NCBI GenBank assembly: GCA_900316055.1
Contig: ONBK01000017.1
Coordinates: 1-37,484, forward strand
Source: an uncultured Bacteroidales bacterium
GTDB taxonomy: Bacteria; Bacteroidota; Bacteroidia; Bacteroidales; P3
Length of the DNA stretch: 37,484 bases
Direction of reading: 5' to 3'
Position 1 is the stretch's first letter, and each line of letters starts with the position of its first letter. The notes below the pieces were generated by a model. That model was not told the origin of the DNA. It ran no database searches and worked only from the letters and a program-made list of their open reading frames with translations. Positions 16,830 to 24,596 of this stretch are shown in pieces. Position numbers and translations under genes: made by a program.

Positions 16830-18166
16830 TCCCTGCCGGTCACCCGGCGGTACTCGGCCATGTAGATGAGGTATTGGGTGCGTGCCTCGATGTAGTCGCT
16901 CAAGGCTTGCTGGCGTTTGGCTTGGGCATCGAGGAGGTCGGAGAGGGGTATCATGTTGACACTGTATCGGTTTTGAGCCACGCGCAGTTGCTCCTCGGCG
17001 GCGGCCAAGGCTTGCTCGGAGGAAGCAATAAGGGCACAACCGGATTCGACGTTATGGATGGCCTGCTGCACCTCGAGGCGCAGCAGGTCTGTGTTCTTCT
17101 CCTGTTCCAGACGGCTGTTCTGTGCTTCAAGTTTTGCCTTGCGGATTTCGTAACTTCCCTGCCACCATTGGGTGATGGGCACCGAGAGCGAAATGGCCAG
17201 CACGGGGGTATGGATGTCAATGGTTTTGTCGATGGGGATTTCCACGGGCGGGTTGATGGGGATAGCCCCCAGCTGGGAGAGCGTGAGGCCTCCCTGCAGG
17301 GTGATGTTGCCCACCCAGTTGTAACCCAGTCCCACTCCGAGGGTGGGCAGATAGTCGGCGCGTTTCATTTTCACCTGCAGGTCGGCAGCGTCGACAGCAA
17401 GCTGCAGAAGCCGCAGTTCGGGGCGGGAAGAGAAGTCGGGGCTGAGTGACGTAGGATTGGCGCTGGGGAGGGTGGTGTCGGGCAGAAGGACTGTATTGTC
17501 GGAAGGGACACCGACCAGCCGGGAGAGCGACAAACGGCAGAGGGTGACGCCGCCCCGGGTACGGAGCCGCTGGTAGGCGAGGTTGCTGCGAGCCGAGGAG
17601 ACCTGCAGCAGGTCATAATCGGTAGCCATGCCGGCGGCGACGCTGCTTTCCACTTGGGAGAAGAGGGTGTCGAGATTGCGGCAATACTCATCGAGCAGTC
17701 GCTCTTTGCTGAGCACTGCGACATAGGTCCAGTAGGCATTCTCCACCTCGGCGAGGGTCTGGGCCTGCTGCTGGCGTTGTTGCTCTTTGGCCACCTCCAC
17801 ACCCACCTTGGTCAGGCGGTGACCGTTTACAATCTTGCCACCGGCAAAGAGGGGTTGCTGCAGGGTGAAGCCACACATGTAGGCTCCGTGCATCAGCATG
17901 TCCAGGCTGCCCATCTGGCCGTCGAGCAGATGCTGGTCTTCGATATACATCACCGTGGCCGAACCGCCGACCTGCGGGAAGAAATTGGTGACCATTGACT
18001 TGCGTGTCAGTTCAGCCTGTTGGAGCGCATTGTTGCTGCGCTGCATGTTCTGGCTGTATTCGAGTGCCCGCTTGCGGCACTGGTCGATGTCGAGGCGCAA
18101 GGTGTCCTGCGCCCCGACCGACAACAGTGAGAAAAATGTGAGAAAAATGCAAGATGTTTTCTTCAT
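16826..18166 (-). CDS. TolC-like outer membrane efflux protein
   Basis: A 446-residue outer membrane factor that forms the exit duct of the RND pump. It has a signal peptide (MKKTSCIFLTFFSLLSVGAQ, cleavage near residue 19) without a lipobox, then the two-fold OEP repeat: long coiled-coil helices (about 25-90 and 100-200, repeated at 230-440) with FTLQQPLFAGG and ISLSVPITQWW as the beta-strand markers. Its ATG overlaps the pump stop by 4 bases, and its stop overlaps the stop of the converging transporter gene, with no terminator between them. Confidence 0.93.
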   Translation of the reverse strand: MKKTSCIFLTFFSLLSVGAQDTLRLDIDQCRKRALEYSQNMQRSNNALQQAELTRKSMVTNFFPQVGGSATVMYIEDQHLLDGQMGSLDMLMHGAYMCGFTLQQPLFAGGKIVNGHRLTKVGVEVAKEQQRQQQAQTLAEVENAYWTYVAVLSKERLLDEYCRNLDTLFSQVESSVAAGMATDYDLLQVSSARSNLAYQRLRTRGGVTLCRLSLSRLVGVPSDNTVLLPDTTLPSANPTSLSPDFSSRPELRLLQLAVDAADLQVKMKRADYLPTLGVGLGYNWVGNITLQGGLTLSQLGAIPINPPVEIPIDKTIDIHTPVLAISLSVPITQWWQGSYEIRKAKLEAQNSRLEQEKNTDLLRLEVQQAIHNVESGCALIASSEQALAAAEEQLRVAQNRYSVNMIPLSDLLDAQAKRQQALSDYIEARTQYLIYMAEYRRVTGRD

Positions 18167-21100
18167 GACAAGGTCTCTTTTTTAATTCCGAAAAAGGTTA
18201 TATAGAGGAAGGGTAAGAAAATGAGAGTCACCAGTGTACCCACGGCGAGGCCGCCCATGATGGCCACGGCCAGCGAGCCGTACATGGCATCGGGGATGAG
18301 GGGTATCATGCCGACGATGGTGGTGAGCGAAGCCATCAATACGGGGCGTGTACGCGAGATGGTGGCCTGCACTACAGCCTCGAAGCGTGGCACTCCCGAG
18401 GCAATTAGGCGGTCGGTCTCGTCGACAAGGACAATAGCATTCTTTATCATCATGCCCAACATGCCGATGAGGCTGATGGCCACCATGAAGGTGAAAGCCT
18501 TGCCGGAGAGGAGCAATGCGGGGACAATGCCGCACACCATGAATGGCAGGCAGAGGAGTATGATGGCAAGCTTCTTCCAGGAGTTGAACAGCAACAACAG
18601 GATGACTATCATCAGGAACACACCGACGATGCTCTTGAGGAGCACAGCCACGATGCCCTCGATGGCTGACTTCTGGGTGCCGATCCACTCGCGGTCGTAA
18701 CCGGGTGGAAGGGGAATGGCGTCGACGGCGTCACGGATGTCGTTCCATGCACGCCAGGAGGTGGCCTCCCTGACATCCGGATTAGGGTCGCACTCCACTT
18801 CGATGGTGCGTCGTCCGTTTACGCGATGTATGTTGTTCTCCTCCCACACGAGGCCGATGCTGTCGGCCACAGCGCCGACGGGCACTGTGCGAAAGAGATC
18901 GTCGCCAGCCTCTTTCATGCCGCTGCTCATCAGTTTGGCCAAGGATATGTCGCCGGAGCGGATATTCAGTGCAGTCCATACCGGTGCCGAGGAGAGGTCT
19001 TCTATGCGTGAGCCGTCGCTGTTGCGTACCATCAGGCGCACGATGCGCCTCTCGTCGAGAGTCTGGACAAGGCCGATGGGCATGCCGTCGGTGGCAGCGG
19101 CAAGGGCGTTGGCTATATCGGAGCGGCTGATATTGGCGGCAAGGGCATTCTCGCGGTTGAAAGCCACGGAGATTTTGCGGCTGCGCTCGCCCCAGTCGTT
19201 CTGGACAGAATAGGCATCGATGTATGGACTCTTTTCCATAATCTCCTCAGCCTGTGCGGCCAGTTGCCGCAGCACAGCCGGGTCGGGACCGCTGAACCGC
19301 ACCTCGATGGGATGGGAGGTAGCCACCGACATGTTGTATTTGCGGAAGCGGATATAGGCATCGGGATAGTCGGCCCGCAGTCGGCGACGCATCTCGGGCA
19401 ACGCCTTCTCAAGTTCTTTTGGTGACGAGAAGTCCACCATCAACTCGCCATAGCGGCTGCCCCCCGCCGTCATCGGCCGCACGAGGCAGTAGTGCGCCGG
19501 TGCGCTGCTCTGGCTGGCGGTGACGCGAGTGACGTTGCTGTCGCATCGCAGTTCACCGGTCATCTTTAACAGATTGTCGCGCACGTCGTCGGCGTTGGCG
19601 CTCTCGGGCCAGAAGCATTCGACGACAATCTGGTTGTACTCGAAGTCGGGGAAGAAATTATTGCGTATGGTGAAAAATCCCAATGCAGCCCCGCCGACAA
19701 GCACCACGGCAACGGCGATGGTGATAATCTTGTGAGCGGCCAGCAAGGTGACCGTGCGGCGCACAAAAGAGGAGAACTTGTCCATCAGGGGACTTTCCTT
19801 TTTCTTCCTGCCGCGCCACCAGCGACTGTCGCCCCAGGCTGCAGTGCAGACGGGTACTTGCACCATGGCCAGCAGCCAGCTGACCAGCAAGCTTGCACAC
19901 AGCACCTTGAAGAGGTCGGAGGCATATTCTGCGATGGTCCCCTTGCTAAGGTAGACACCGATGAATGCCAATATGGCGATAAGGGTTGCCGCCAAAAGGG
20001 GCCAAGCGGTGTTGTGTACCGTCCGGTAGAGATAAACGTGGTGCGACAGTCTTCGCTTTCGGTCGTTCATGATGCCGTCGATAATCACCACAGCATTGTC
20101 CACCAGCATGCCCATGGCGACGATGAAGGCTCCGAGCGACATGCGTTGCAGCGTGGTGCCCCATGCTGAAAGGATAGGGAACGACATCAGAATGGTGAGT
20201 ATCAGTCCGAAGCCAACAATCAAGCCGCTGCGCCAGCCTACAAACAATATCAGAATCAAAATGACAATTAGCACCGACTCCACCACGTTCATGGCAAAAC
20301 CGCCGATGGCGCCACGCACCTTGTCGGGCTGGAAGTATATCTTGGTCATGTCGAGGCCAGCAGGCACGTTCTGCATCACTCGTTGCAGATGGTTGTCGAC
20401 AGCGCGTCCCACGTCGGGCACCACGGCATCGGTCTCCAGTGCCACACAGATGGCCAAAGCCGGCTGTCCGTTGACGAAGAACCCTCCGGTCTGCGGCTCG
20501 TCATAGTCGAGGCTGACACTCTGCACCACGTCGCCCAACCTCACGGCCTTGCCCTGCGGGGTGGTGAGCAGCAAGTCGGCAATTTCCTCCACCGAACTCT
20601 CCTCGCCCGATACGCGCAGTGTGTAGAGTCTCTCGCCGGCATCCATCCTGCCGGCGGAGAGGGGCTTGCCAATGCCTTGCAGGGTCAGCATCAGTTGGGT
20701 GGGCAGCATGCCGTTGGCGGCCAGGCGGTCTTTGTCCACCGTGATGTTGATGCTCTGGCTGCGCACCCCCGCGATATTGACGCGCTTCACGCCGTCGACC
20801 TCCAGCAGACGGTTGCGGATGAGTTTGGCATAGCGTAGCATCTCTTCGTAACTGTGACCGTCGCCGGTAAGGGCGTACATGATACCGTAGACATCCATCA
20901 TGTCGTCTACCACGATAGGGTCGTAGCTGCCCTGAGGAAGGCTGGAAGAGAAGTCGCGCACTTTGCGACGCAGCAGGTCGAACTGCTGTTCCATGTCGGA
21001 CGGTTCCATCTCGTCGTTGAACTCCACCGTGAACACAGCGGCATCTTCGCTGCAGGTGGTGCGGATTTCCTTGATGTTGGGCAGTGTGTTCAGCTGTTCC

Positions 21101-21306
21101 TCCACCATCTGTGCCACCGCCAGCTCCACCTCGTGTGCTGTGGCTCCGGGATAGGGCACCACCACGGTGGCCTGACGGCCATAGATGGCAGGGTCTTCGA
21201 GTTTGGGCATCTGAAGGAAACTGACGACACCCAGCAACGCCAGTATGATGATTAGCGACCAAAACAAGAGTCGCCGCTGCATGAAGAATTTTGTCAGTCG
21301 TTCCAT
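18163..21306 (-). CDS. RND multidrug efflux pump, inner membrane subunit
   Basis: A 1047-residue AcrB/MdtBC-type permease (HAE1-like), driven by the proton gradient. It starts with MERLTKFFMQRRLLFW and the first transmembrane helix, followed by a periplasmic porter domain (about 35-330), helices 2-6 (about 335-480), a second porter domain (about 560-860) and the final helices (about 870-1035). The proton-relay stretch in helix 4 is GMLVDNAVVIID: the first Asp of the usual DD pair is kept and the second is Asn, a variant found in other RND branches. The helix 10 lysine is present (MMIKNAIVLVDE). Operon with adaptor (2-base gap) and TolC-like protein (overlap). Drug or bile-type substrates are inferred only. 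Confidence 0.95.
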   Translation of the reverse strand: MERLTKFFMQRRLLFWSLIIILALLGVVSFLQMPKLEDPAIYGRQATVVVPYPGATAHEVELAVAQMVEEQLNTLPNIKEIRTTCSEDAAVFTVEFNDEMEPSDMEQQFDLLRRKVRDFSSSLPQGSYDPIVVDDMMDVYGIMYALTGDGHSYEEMLRYAKLIRNRLLEVDGVKRVNIAGVRSQSINITVDKDRLAANGMLPTQLMLTLQGIGKPLSAGRMDAGERLYTLRVSGEESSVEEIADLLLTTPQGKAVRLGDVVQSVSLDYDEPQTGGFFVNGQPALAICVALETDAVVPDVGRAVDNHLQRVMQNVPAGLDMTKIYFQPDKVRGAIGGFAMNVVESVLIVILILILFVGWRSGLIVGFGLILTILMSFPILSAWGTTLQRMSLGAFIVAMGMLVDNAVVIIDGIMNDRKRRLSHHVYLYRTVHNTAWPLLAATLIAILAFIGVYLSKGTIAEYASDLFKVLCASLLVSWLLAMVQVPVCTAAWGDSRWWRGRKKKESPLMDKFSSFVRRTVTLLAAHKIITIAVAVVLVGGAALGFFTIRNNFFPDFEYNQIVVECFWPESANADDVRDNLLKMTGELRCDSNVTRVTASQSSAPAHYCLVRPMTAGGSRYGELMVDFSSPKELEKALPEMRRRLRADYPDAYIRFRKYNMSVATSHPIEVRFSGPDPAVLRQLAAQAEEIMEKSPYIDAYSVQNDWGERSRKISVAFNRENALAANISRSDIANALAAATDGMPIGLVQTLDERRIVRLMVRNSDGSRIEDLSSAPVWTALNIRSGDISLAKLMSSGMKEAGDDLFRTVPVGAVADSIGLVWEENNIHRVNGRRTIEVECDPNPDVREATSWRAWNDIRDAVDAIPLPPGYDREWIGTQKSAIEGIVAVLLKSIVGVFLMIVILLLLFNSWKKLAIILLCLPFMVCGIVPALLLSGKAFTFMVAISLIGMLGMMIKNAIVLVDETDRLIASGVPRFEAVVQATISRTRPVLMASLTTIVGMIPLIPDAMYGSLAVAIMGGLAVGTLVTLIFLPFLYITFFGIKKETLS

Positions 21307-21308
21307 GG

Positions 21309-22385
21309 CTACAACAGGTTTCCAACATTAGTAACTGAGGGTTCAGGCAGCACACGCACCCGTTCGCCCTCTTTCAGCGACGAGGCGGCGGCCCGTACCA
21401 CACGTTCGCCACCGTCCAGACCGGAAAGAATGAGGACGAAGCCGTGTCTTGTCACCTCTCCAAGAGTCACTGGCCGGCGCCGCAGTATGCCGCCCGTGTC
21501 TACAACCCACACAATATTTTCTTCCCCATCCTGACGCACGCACGAAACGGGCAGGCTTATACCATTTTCCACTTTCAACTTTCCTCTTTCAATTATTACC
21601 TCCACCGACACTGTCATACCCGGCGTCAAGCGTTTGTCGGCCTCGTGGGCAAAGGTGAGTGTAGCGCGGTACAGCTGGCTATTGTCGGCCTTGGGGGTTA
21701 TGCTCTCCAATCGCATGGGGAAAAGGGTGTCGGGCGCAAAGGAGGGACGACAACAGAAACTGCTAAAATGGGTCCGTTGCAGATAGTCGGCAGCCGAGAG
21801 GTCGAACTGCACCTTCATCTCGCGTTCGGCCAACAATGAGAAGACCGCCATGCCGGCATCCACCAGTTCGGATGCAGAGTAGTAAATCTCGGTGATGACG
21901 CCTGAGGCAGGAGCGTACAGCTTGGTGTACTCCACCTTGCGCCGGCTGCCCTCCAGGGCAATCTCCAGCTGCTGCAGGCCTGCCACTGCTTTCTCGTAGT
22001 CGTTCCTCGACACAGAACGGCTTTCGTAAAGCGTCTTCAACCGTGCCACCTCCTCCTTTAACTGGCCATATTGTATCTCATAGTTGCGCAGTTCCAGTTC
22101 GTAATCTTTGCTGTCCACCGTGGCCAGCAGCTGTCCCTTTGTCACTCGTTGTCCTGCGCGTACATGGATTCTCTCTATTTCTCCACCCATTTTGAAAGCC
22201 ACGTTGATATGGTCGCTTTCTTGTACACGTCCGGGAAAACTTTTTGTATCCTCACCGTTCTGCTTGACGGCGGTAACCACTTCGACACAGCGCATGCTGT
22301 CATCCTTCTCGTTTTTCGTATGGCAAGACGTCAGCACAATAAATAACAGCATAATCATCGCCACACTCTTTCTTTGTATTTGCAT
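21309..22385 (-). CDS. RND efflux periplasmic adaptor, lipoprotein
   Basis: A 358-residue membrane fusion protein bridging the pump and the outer membrane duct. The signal ends in the lipobox VLTSC with Cys at residue 21. Then come the lipoyl half-motifs (GQRVTKGQLLATVD near 78-91, LYAPASGVITEIYY near 156-169) flanking a coiled-coil hairpin (about 95-150), and the beta-barrel and membrane-proximal domains (about 190-350). The segment VIIERGKLKVENG near residue 265 comes from a purine-rich short repeat. First gene of the operon, transcribed from the gap shared with the AraC-type regulator. Confidence 0.94.
   Translation of the reverse strand: MQIQRKSVAMIMLLFIVLTSCHTKNEKDDSMRCVEVVTAVKQNGEDTKSFPGRVQESDHINVAFKMGGEIERIHVRAGQRVTKGQLLATVDSKDYELELRNYEIQYGQLKEEVARLKTLYESRSVSRNDYEKAVAGLQQLEIALEGSRRKVEYTKLYAPASGVITEIYYSASELVDAGMAVFSLLAEREMKVQFDLSAADYLQRTHFSSFCCRPSFAPDTLFPMRLESITPKADNSQLYRATLTFAHEADKRLTPGMTVSVEVIIERGKLKVENGISLPVSCVRQDGEENIVWVVDTGGILRRRPVTLGEVTRHGFVLILSGLDGGERVVRAAASSLKEGERVRVLPEPSVTNVGNLL
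21565..21594. repeat. Short repeat inside adaptor gene
   Basis: Pyrimidine-rich units on the + strand (ttccactttc, aactttcctctttc). On the coding strand it reads gaaagaggaaagttgaaag, related to the repeat at 25691-25722 upstream of the giant gene. It encodes a charged loop in the adaptor's beta-barrel region. Confidence 0.6.
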
Positions 22386-22440
22386 ATAACTTGTTGATTA
22401 TTAATTATTGATTTGTGTTTTTATTTTTATTTTCGCCGTG

Positions 22441-22448
22441 CAAAGATA
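22441..22448 (-). promoter_or_regulatory. Efflux operon promoter -7 box
   Basis: On the - strand this is tatctttg, an exact TAnnTTTG, 56 bases before the adaptor ATG. A poor -33 (ttgg at 22470-22473, 21-base spacing) suggests a promoter that needs an activator. Confidence 0.6.
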
Positions 22449-22470
22449 CTTTCACGAAACGGTCCTTCAC

Positions 22471-22560
22471 CAATCAAAAGGTTGCAACAATTGGAGCAGA
22501 GGATTGTTTTTTCTTTCTTTTCAACCAATAGGCACAACAATTGGAACAAAGGAGCGTTTT
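22471..22560. promoter_or_regulatory. Paired operator-like repeats between efflux operon and regulator
   Basis: Two similar modules, each with ccaat followed by an attgg in opposite sense: ccaat (22470-22474) to caacaattgg (22485-22494), and ccaat (22524-22528) to caacaattgg (22535-22544). After the shared decamer both continue as GGAxCAxAGGA and end in a T-run. The two decamers are 50 bases apart, about five helical turns, and lie just upstream of the efflux -33 region. This is the layout expected for an AraC-type protein binding two direct sites. Confidence 0.65.
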
Positions 22561-22592
22561 ATATCACAACTTTTGAATAAACCGCTAAAGGC

Positions 22593-23519
22593 ATGGAAAC
22601 CATATCCAACATCCTCAACCGCCATTTTTACCCTTACGAGCGCAGAATAACCAACATAGAGGGTCTCACCATTATCAGCAGCATTGACAGCCATCTGTCT
22701 CGGGTACTCCCTGCCGGGGGTGACGAAATCATCAGTATGGTGTCTCGCCCTGTGCGCACCGAGCAACTATGCATGCTCTACTGCTATGGCGGGCAGATTT
22801 CCTGCCGACTCAACATGATTGAATACACTCTCCGTCGCGACGATTTCCTCTTCATCCGCGAGAATTCAATTGTCGAAATTATAGTTAACGATCCCGCCGT
22901 CAACCTCGTCGGCCTTCTTGTCAGCGAAGGATTCCGCCCCGTCGATGTGGGCATGAAAGAGTATCTCGCCCTCCATGAGTTGATTGCACGCACGCCCTTT
23001 GTCCACCTCGATGCCCAGACGGCCAAAGCTTTTGTCGACACTTGCAGCCTTCTTGAGAATTCCGTCCAACGCCAGCGAGACCCTTTTACCGATGCTTTCG
23101 CCCGTGCCTACATGCTCGTTCTCTATCTCCATCTGGCCCGTGCTATCCATTCACACAACGACACTGCGGTTCATTCTCCCACTCGCGTCCCTCGTCGTAT
23201 GGAGACATTGACGGCCTTCTTTGACCTCGTCGAAAAACACTTTTCCTCCCACCGCGATGTCGGTTTCTACGCCGAAAAGCTTTGCCTCGCTCCCAAATAT
23301 GCCTCGCAGGTCATTCGGCAGGCCAGCGGCAGGATGCCCGCCGACTGGATTCGCGAACGCGTCATCCTTGAAGCCAAACTTCTGCTCCTAGATGGCCGTC
23401 ACAACGTGCAACAAGTCTCCGACATCCTTGGATTTCCCTCCCAGTCTGCCTTTGGCAAGTATTTCAAACAGGCCACAGGAGTCTCCCCCAGAGACTATTA
23501 TAAGGGCGATGGATTATAG
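22593..23519 (+). CDS. AraC family transcriptional regulator
   Basis: A 308-residue regulator. The N-terminal two thirds (about 1-195) resembles a cupin-like ligand-sensing domain seen with this family (YCYGGQISCRLNM, DDFLFIRENSIVE). The C-terminal ~100 residues carry the double helix-turn-helix: first helix pair around DVGFYAEKLCLAPKYASQVI, second around VQQVSDILGFPSQSAFGKYF, ending with TGVSPRDYY, the typical AraC signature. It is divergent from the efflux operon with operator-like repeats in the gap, so it probably controls the pump and perhaps itself. Effector unknown. Confidence 0.93.
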   Translation: METISNILNRHFYPYERRITNIEGLTIISSIDSHLSRVLPAGGDEIISMVSRPVRTEQLCMLYCYGGQISCRLNMIEYTLRRDDFLFIRENSIVEIIVNDPAVNLVGLLVSEGFRPVDVGMKEYLALHELIARTPFVHLDAQTAKAFVDTCSLLENSVQRQRDPFTDAFARAYMLVLYLHLARAIHSHNDTAVHSPTRVPRRMETLTAFFDLVEKHFSSHRDVGFYAEKLCLAPKYASQVIRQASGRMPADWIRERVILEAKLLLLDGRHNVQQVSDILGFPSQSAFGKYFKQATGVSPRDYYKGDGL

Positions 23520-23543
23520 TTTTTCTCGGCATTGTTGAATTTT

Positions 23544-23578
23544 TTTGTCTCCACATTCGCTTTTTTTTCGTATCTTTG
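23544..23578 (+). promoter_or_regulatory. Promoter of pyridoxal kinase gene
   Basis: Exact -7 box TATCTTTG at 23571-23578; TTTG at 23544-23547 lies 23 bases upstream, a little wider than usual. Predicted start near 23584, so the leader contains the 8-bp tandem repeat. Confidence 0.6.
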
Positions 23579-23600
23579 CATCCGGAAACACTCCGAAGAC

Positions 23601-23632
23601 TAACGCATTAACGCATTAACACATTAACACAT
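23601..23632 (+). repeat. Exact 4 x 8 bp tandem repeat in kinase leader
   Basis: Four contiguous 8-base units: taacgcat, taacgcat, taacacat, taacacat. The array ends 2 bases before the GTG start codon and would lie inside the transcribed leader. Change of copy number would alter the ribosome-binding region, not the reading frame. Confidence 0.9.
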
Positions 23633-23634
23633 TC

Positions 23635-24501
23635 GTGAAACAGATACTCTTAATCAACGATGTGGTGGGCTACAGCCATGTGGGCATGGTGGCCATGCTG
23701 CCTATCCTCACACAGATGGGCCACACCACCTATAACCTCCCCACGGCCCTAGTCTCCAACACCCTCGACTACGGCCATTTCAATGTCCTCGAGACCACCG
23801 ACTATATGCGGGGCACCATCCCCGTGTGGCACCGTCTGGGCTTCCGCTTCGACGCCGTCTGCACGGGCCTGATGTTCAGCGAGGAGCAGGCCACGCTGGT
23901 CTCCTCCTACTGCCGTCAGCTGCAGCGCGAGGGCACCACGGTTTTCGTCGACCCCATCATGGGCGACGGCGGCCGCCTCTACAACGGCATCAGCGACACG
24001 CAGGTGCAGCTGATGAAAGAGATGGTGGGCGTCGCCGACCTCACCTTCCCCAACTACACCGAGGCCTGCTACCTCACCGGCACGCCCTACCGCCCCGAGG
24101 GGCTCTCGTGGGACGAGGCCTGCGACATGGTCGACGGCCTCCTGGCCTTGGGCGCCAAGGCCGCCGTCGTCACCAGCGCCTGCCTGAAGGATGAAGCCTC
24201 CCCCTCACAGGTTCGCCACTGCGTCATCGGCCGCCGCAGCGACTGGCCCCTGGAGGGCTTCCGCCAGCGCGGCAAGGAAGGACCTTATTTCTGCATCGAC
24301 TACGACGAGATACCTGTGGCCTTCCACGGCACGGGCGACATCTTCTCCGCCGTGCTCATCGGCCACCTGATGAATGGCGAGACCCTGCGCGACAGCACCG
24401 CCACGGCCATGCGTGTCGTCAGCAGCCTCATCGAGCGTAACCGCGACCAGCGCGACTTCTGCCAGGGCATCCCCATCGAGAAATGCCTGGATTTGTTATG
24501 A
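23635..24501 (+). CDS. Pyridoxal/pyridoxamine kinase (PfkB/ribokinase superfamily)
   Basis: A 288-residue kinase of the pyridoxine/pyridoxal kinase family, which phosphorylates vitamin B6 vitamers in the salvage route to pyridoxal phosphate. N-terminus KQILLINDVVGYSHVGMVA has the family pattern ending in a G at the substrate pocket; FVDPIMGDGGRLY is the middle signature (about residues 103-115); the catalytic base and anion hole are in FHGTGDIFSA (about 222-231), with Asp 227. Start is GTG at 23635; no ATG is possible because the tandem repeat puts an in-frame stop (taa at 23617) upstream. It is the only obvious B6 gene in the window. Confidence 0.92.
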   Translation: MKQILLINDVVGYSHVGMVAMLPILTQMGHTTYNLPTALVSNTLDYGHFNVLETTDYMRGTIPVWHRLGFRFDAVCTGLMFSEEQATLVSSYCRQLQREGTTVFVDPIMGDGGRLYNGISDTQVQLMKEMVGVADLTFPNYTEACYLTGTPYRPEGLSWDEACDMVDGLLALGAKAAVVTSACLKDEASPSQVRHCVIGRRSDWPLEGFRQRGKEGPYFCIDYDEIPVAFHGTGDIFSAVLIGHLMNGETLRDSTATAMRVVSSLIERNRDQRDFCQGIPIEKCLDLL

Positions 24502-24513
24502 TCGCACGTGCGA
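24502..24513. other. 12-bp perfect palindrome after kinase stop
   Basis: tcgcacgtgcga is a perfect palindrome starting at the base after the kinase stop codon. The wider pair atcgc (24501-24505) and gcgat (24518-24522) also exists. No T-run follows directly, so it is a poor terminator; a protein-binding site for the downstream regulator gene is possible. Confidence 0.4.
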
Positions 24514-24577
24514 GGGGGCGATAAGAGGAAAGTATGAGTTTTTTTCGATATTGCAGGTGATATTTTGAAAAAAATTG

Positions 24578-24585
24578 TATTTTTG
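24578..24585 (+). promoter_or_regulatory. -7 box of membrane AraC gene
   Basis: Exact TATTTTTG. The ATG at 24597 is 11 bases after the box, so the predicted leader is only about 6 bases. No good -33 partner was found. Confidence 0.55.
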
Positions 24586-24596
24586 CAGCCCGAAAG

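Noticed and set aside
15111..17039. Open frame of 642 codons on the - strand opposite the Na/Pi transporter and tolC-like genes
   Set aside because: Composition is His/Gly/Asp/Val-rich without domain features, and it lies antisense to two clearly conserved genes; a product of GC-rich codon bias.
15959..17449. Open frame of 496 codons on the + strand across the transporter end and tolC-like gene
   Set aside because: Arg/His/Pro-rich shadow in another frame of the transporter gene, continuing antisense to the tolC-like gene.
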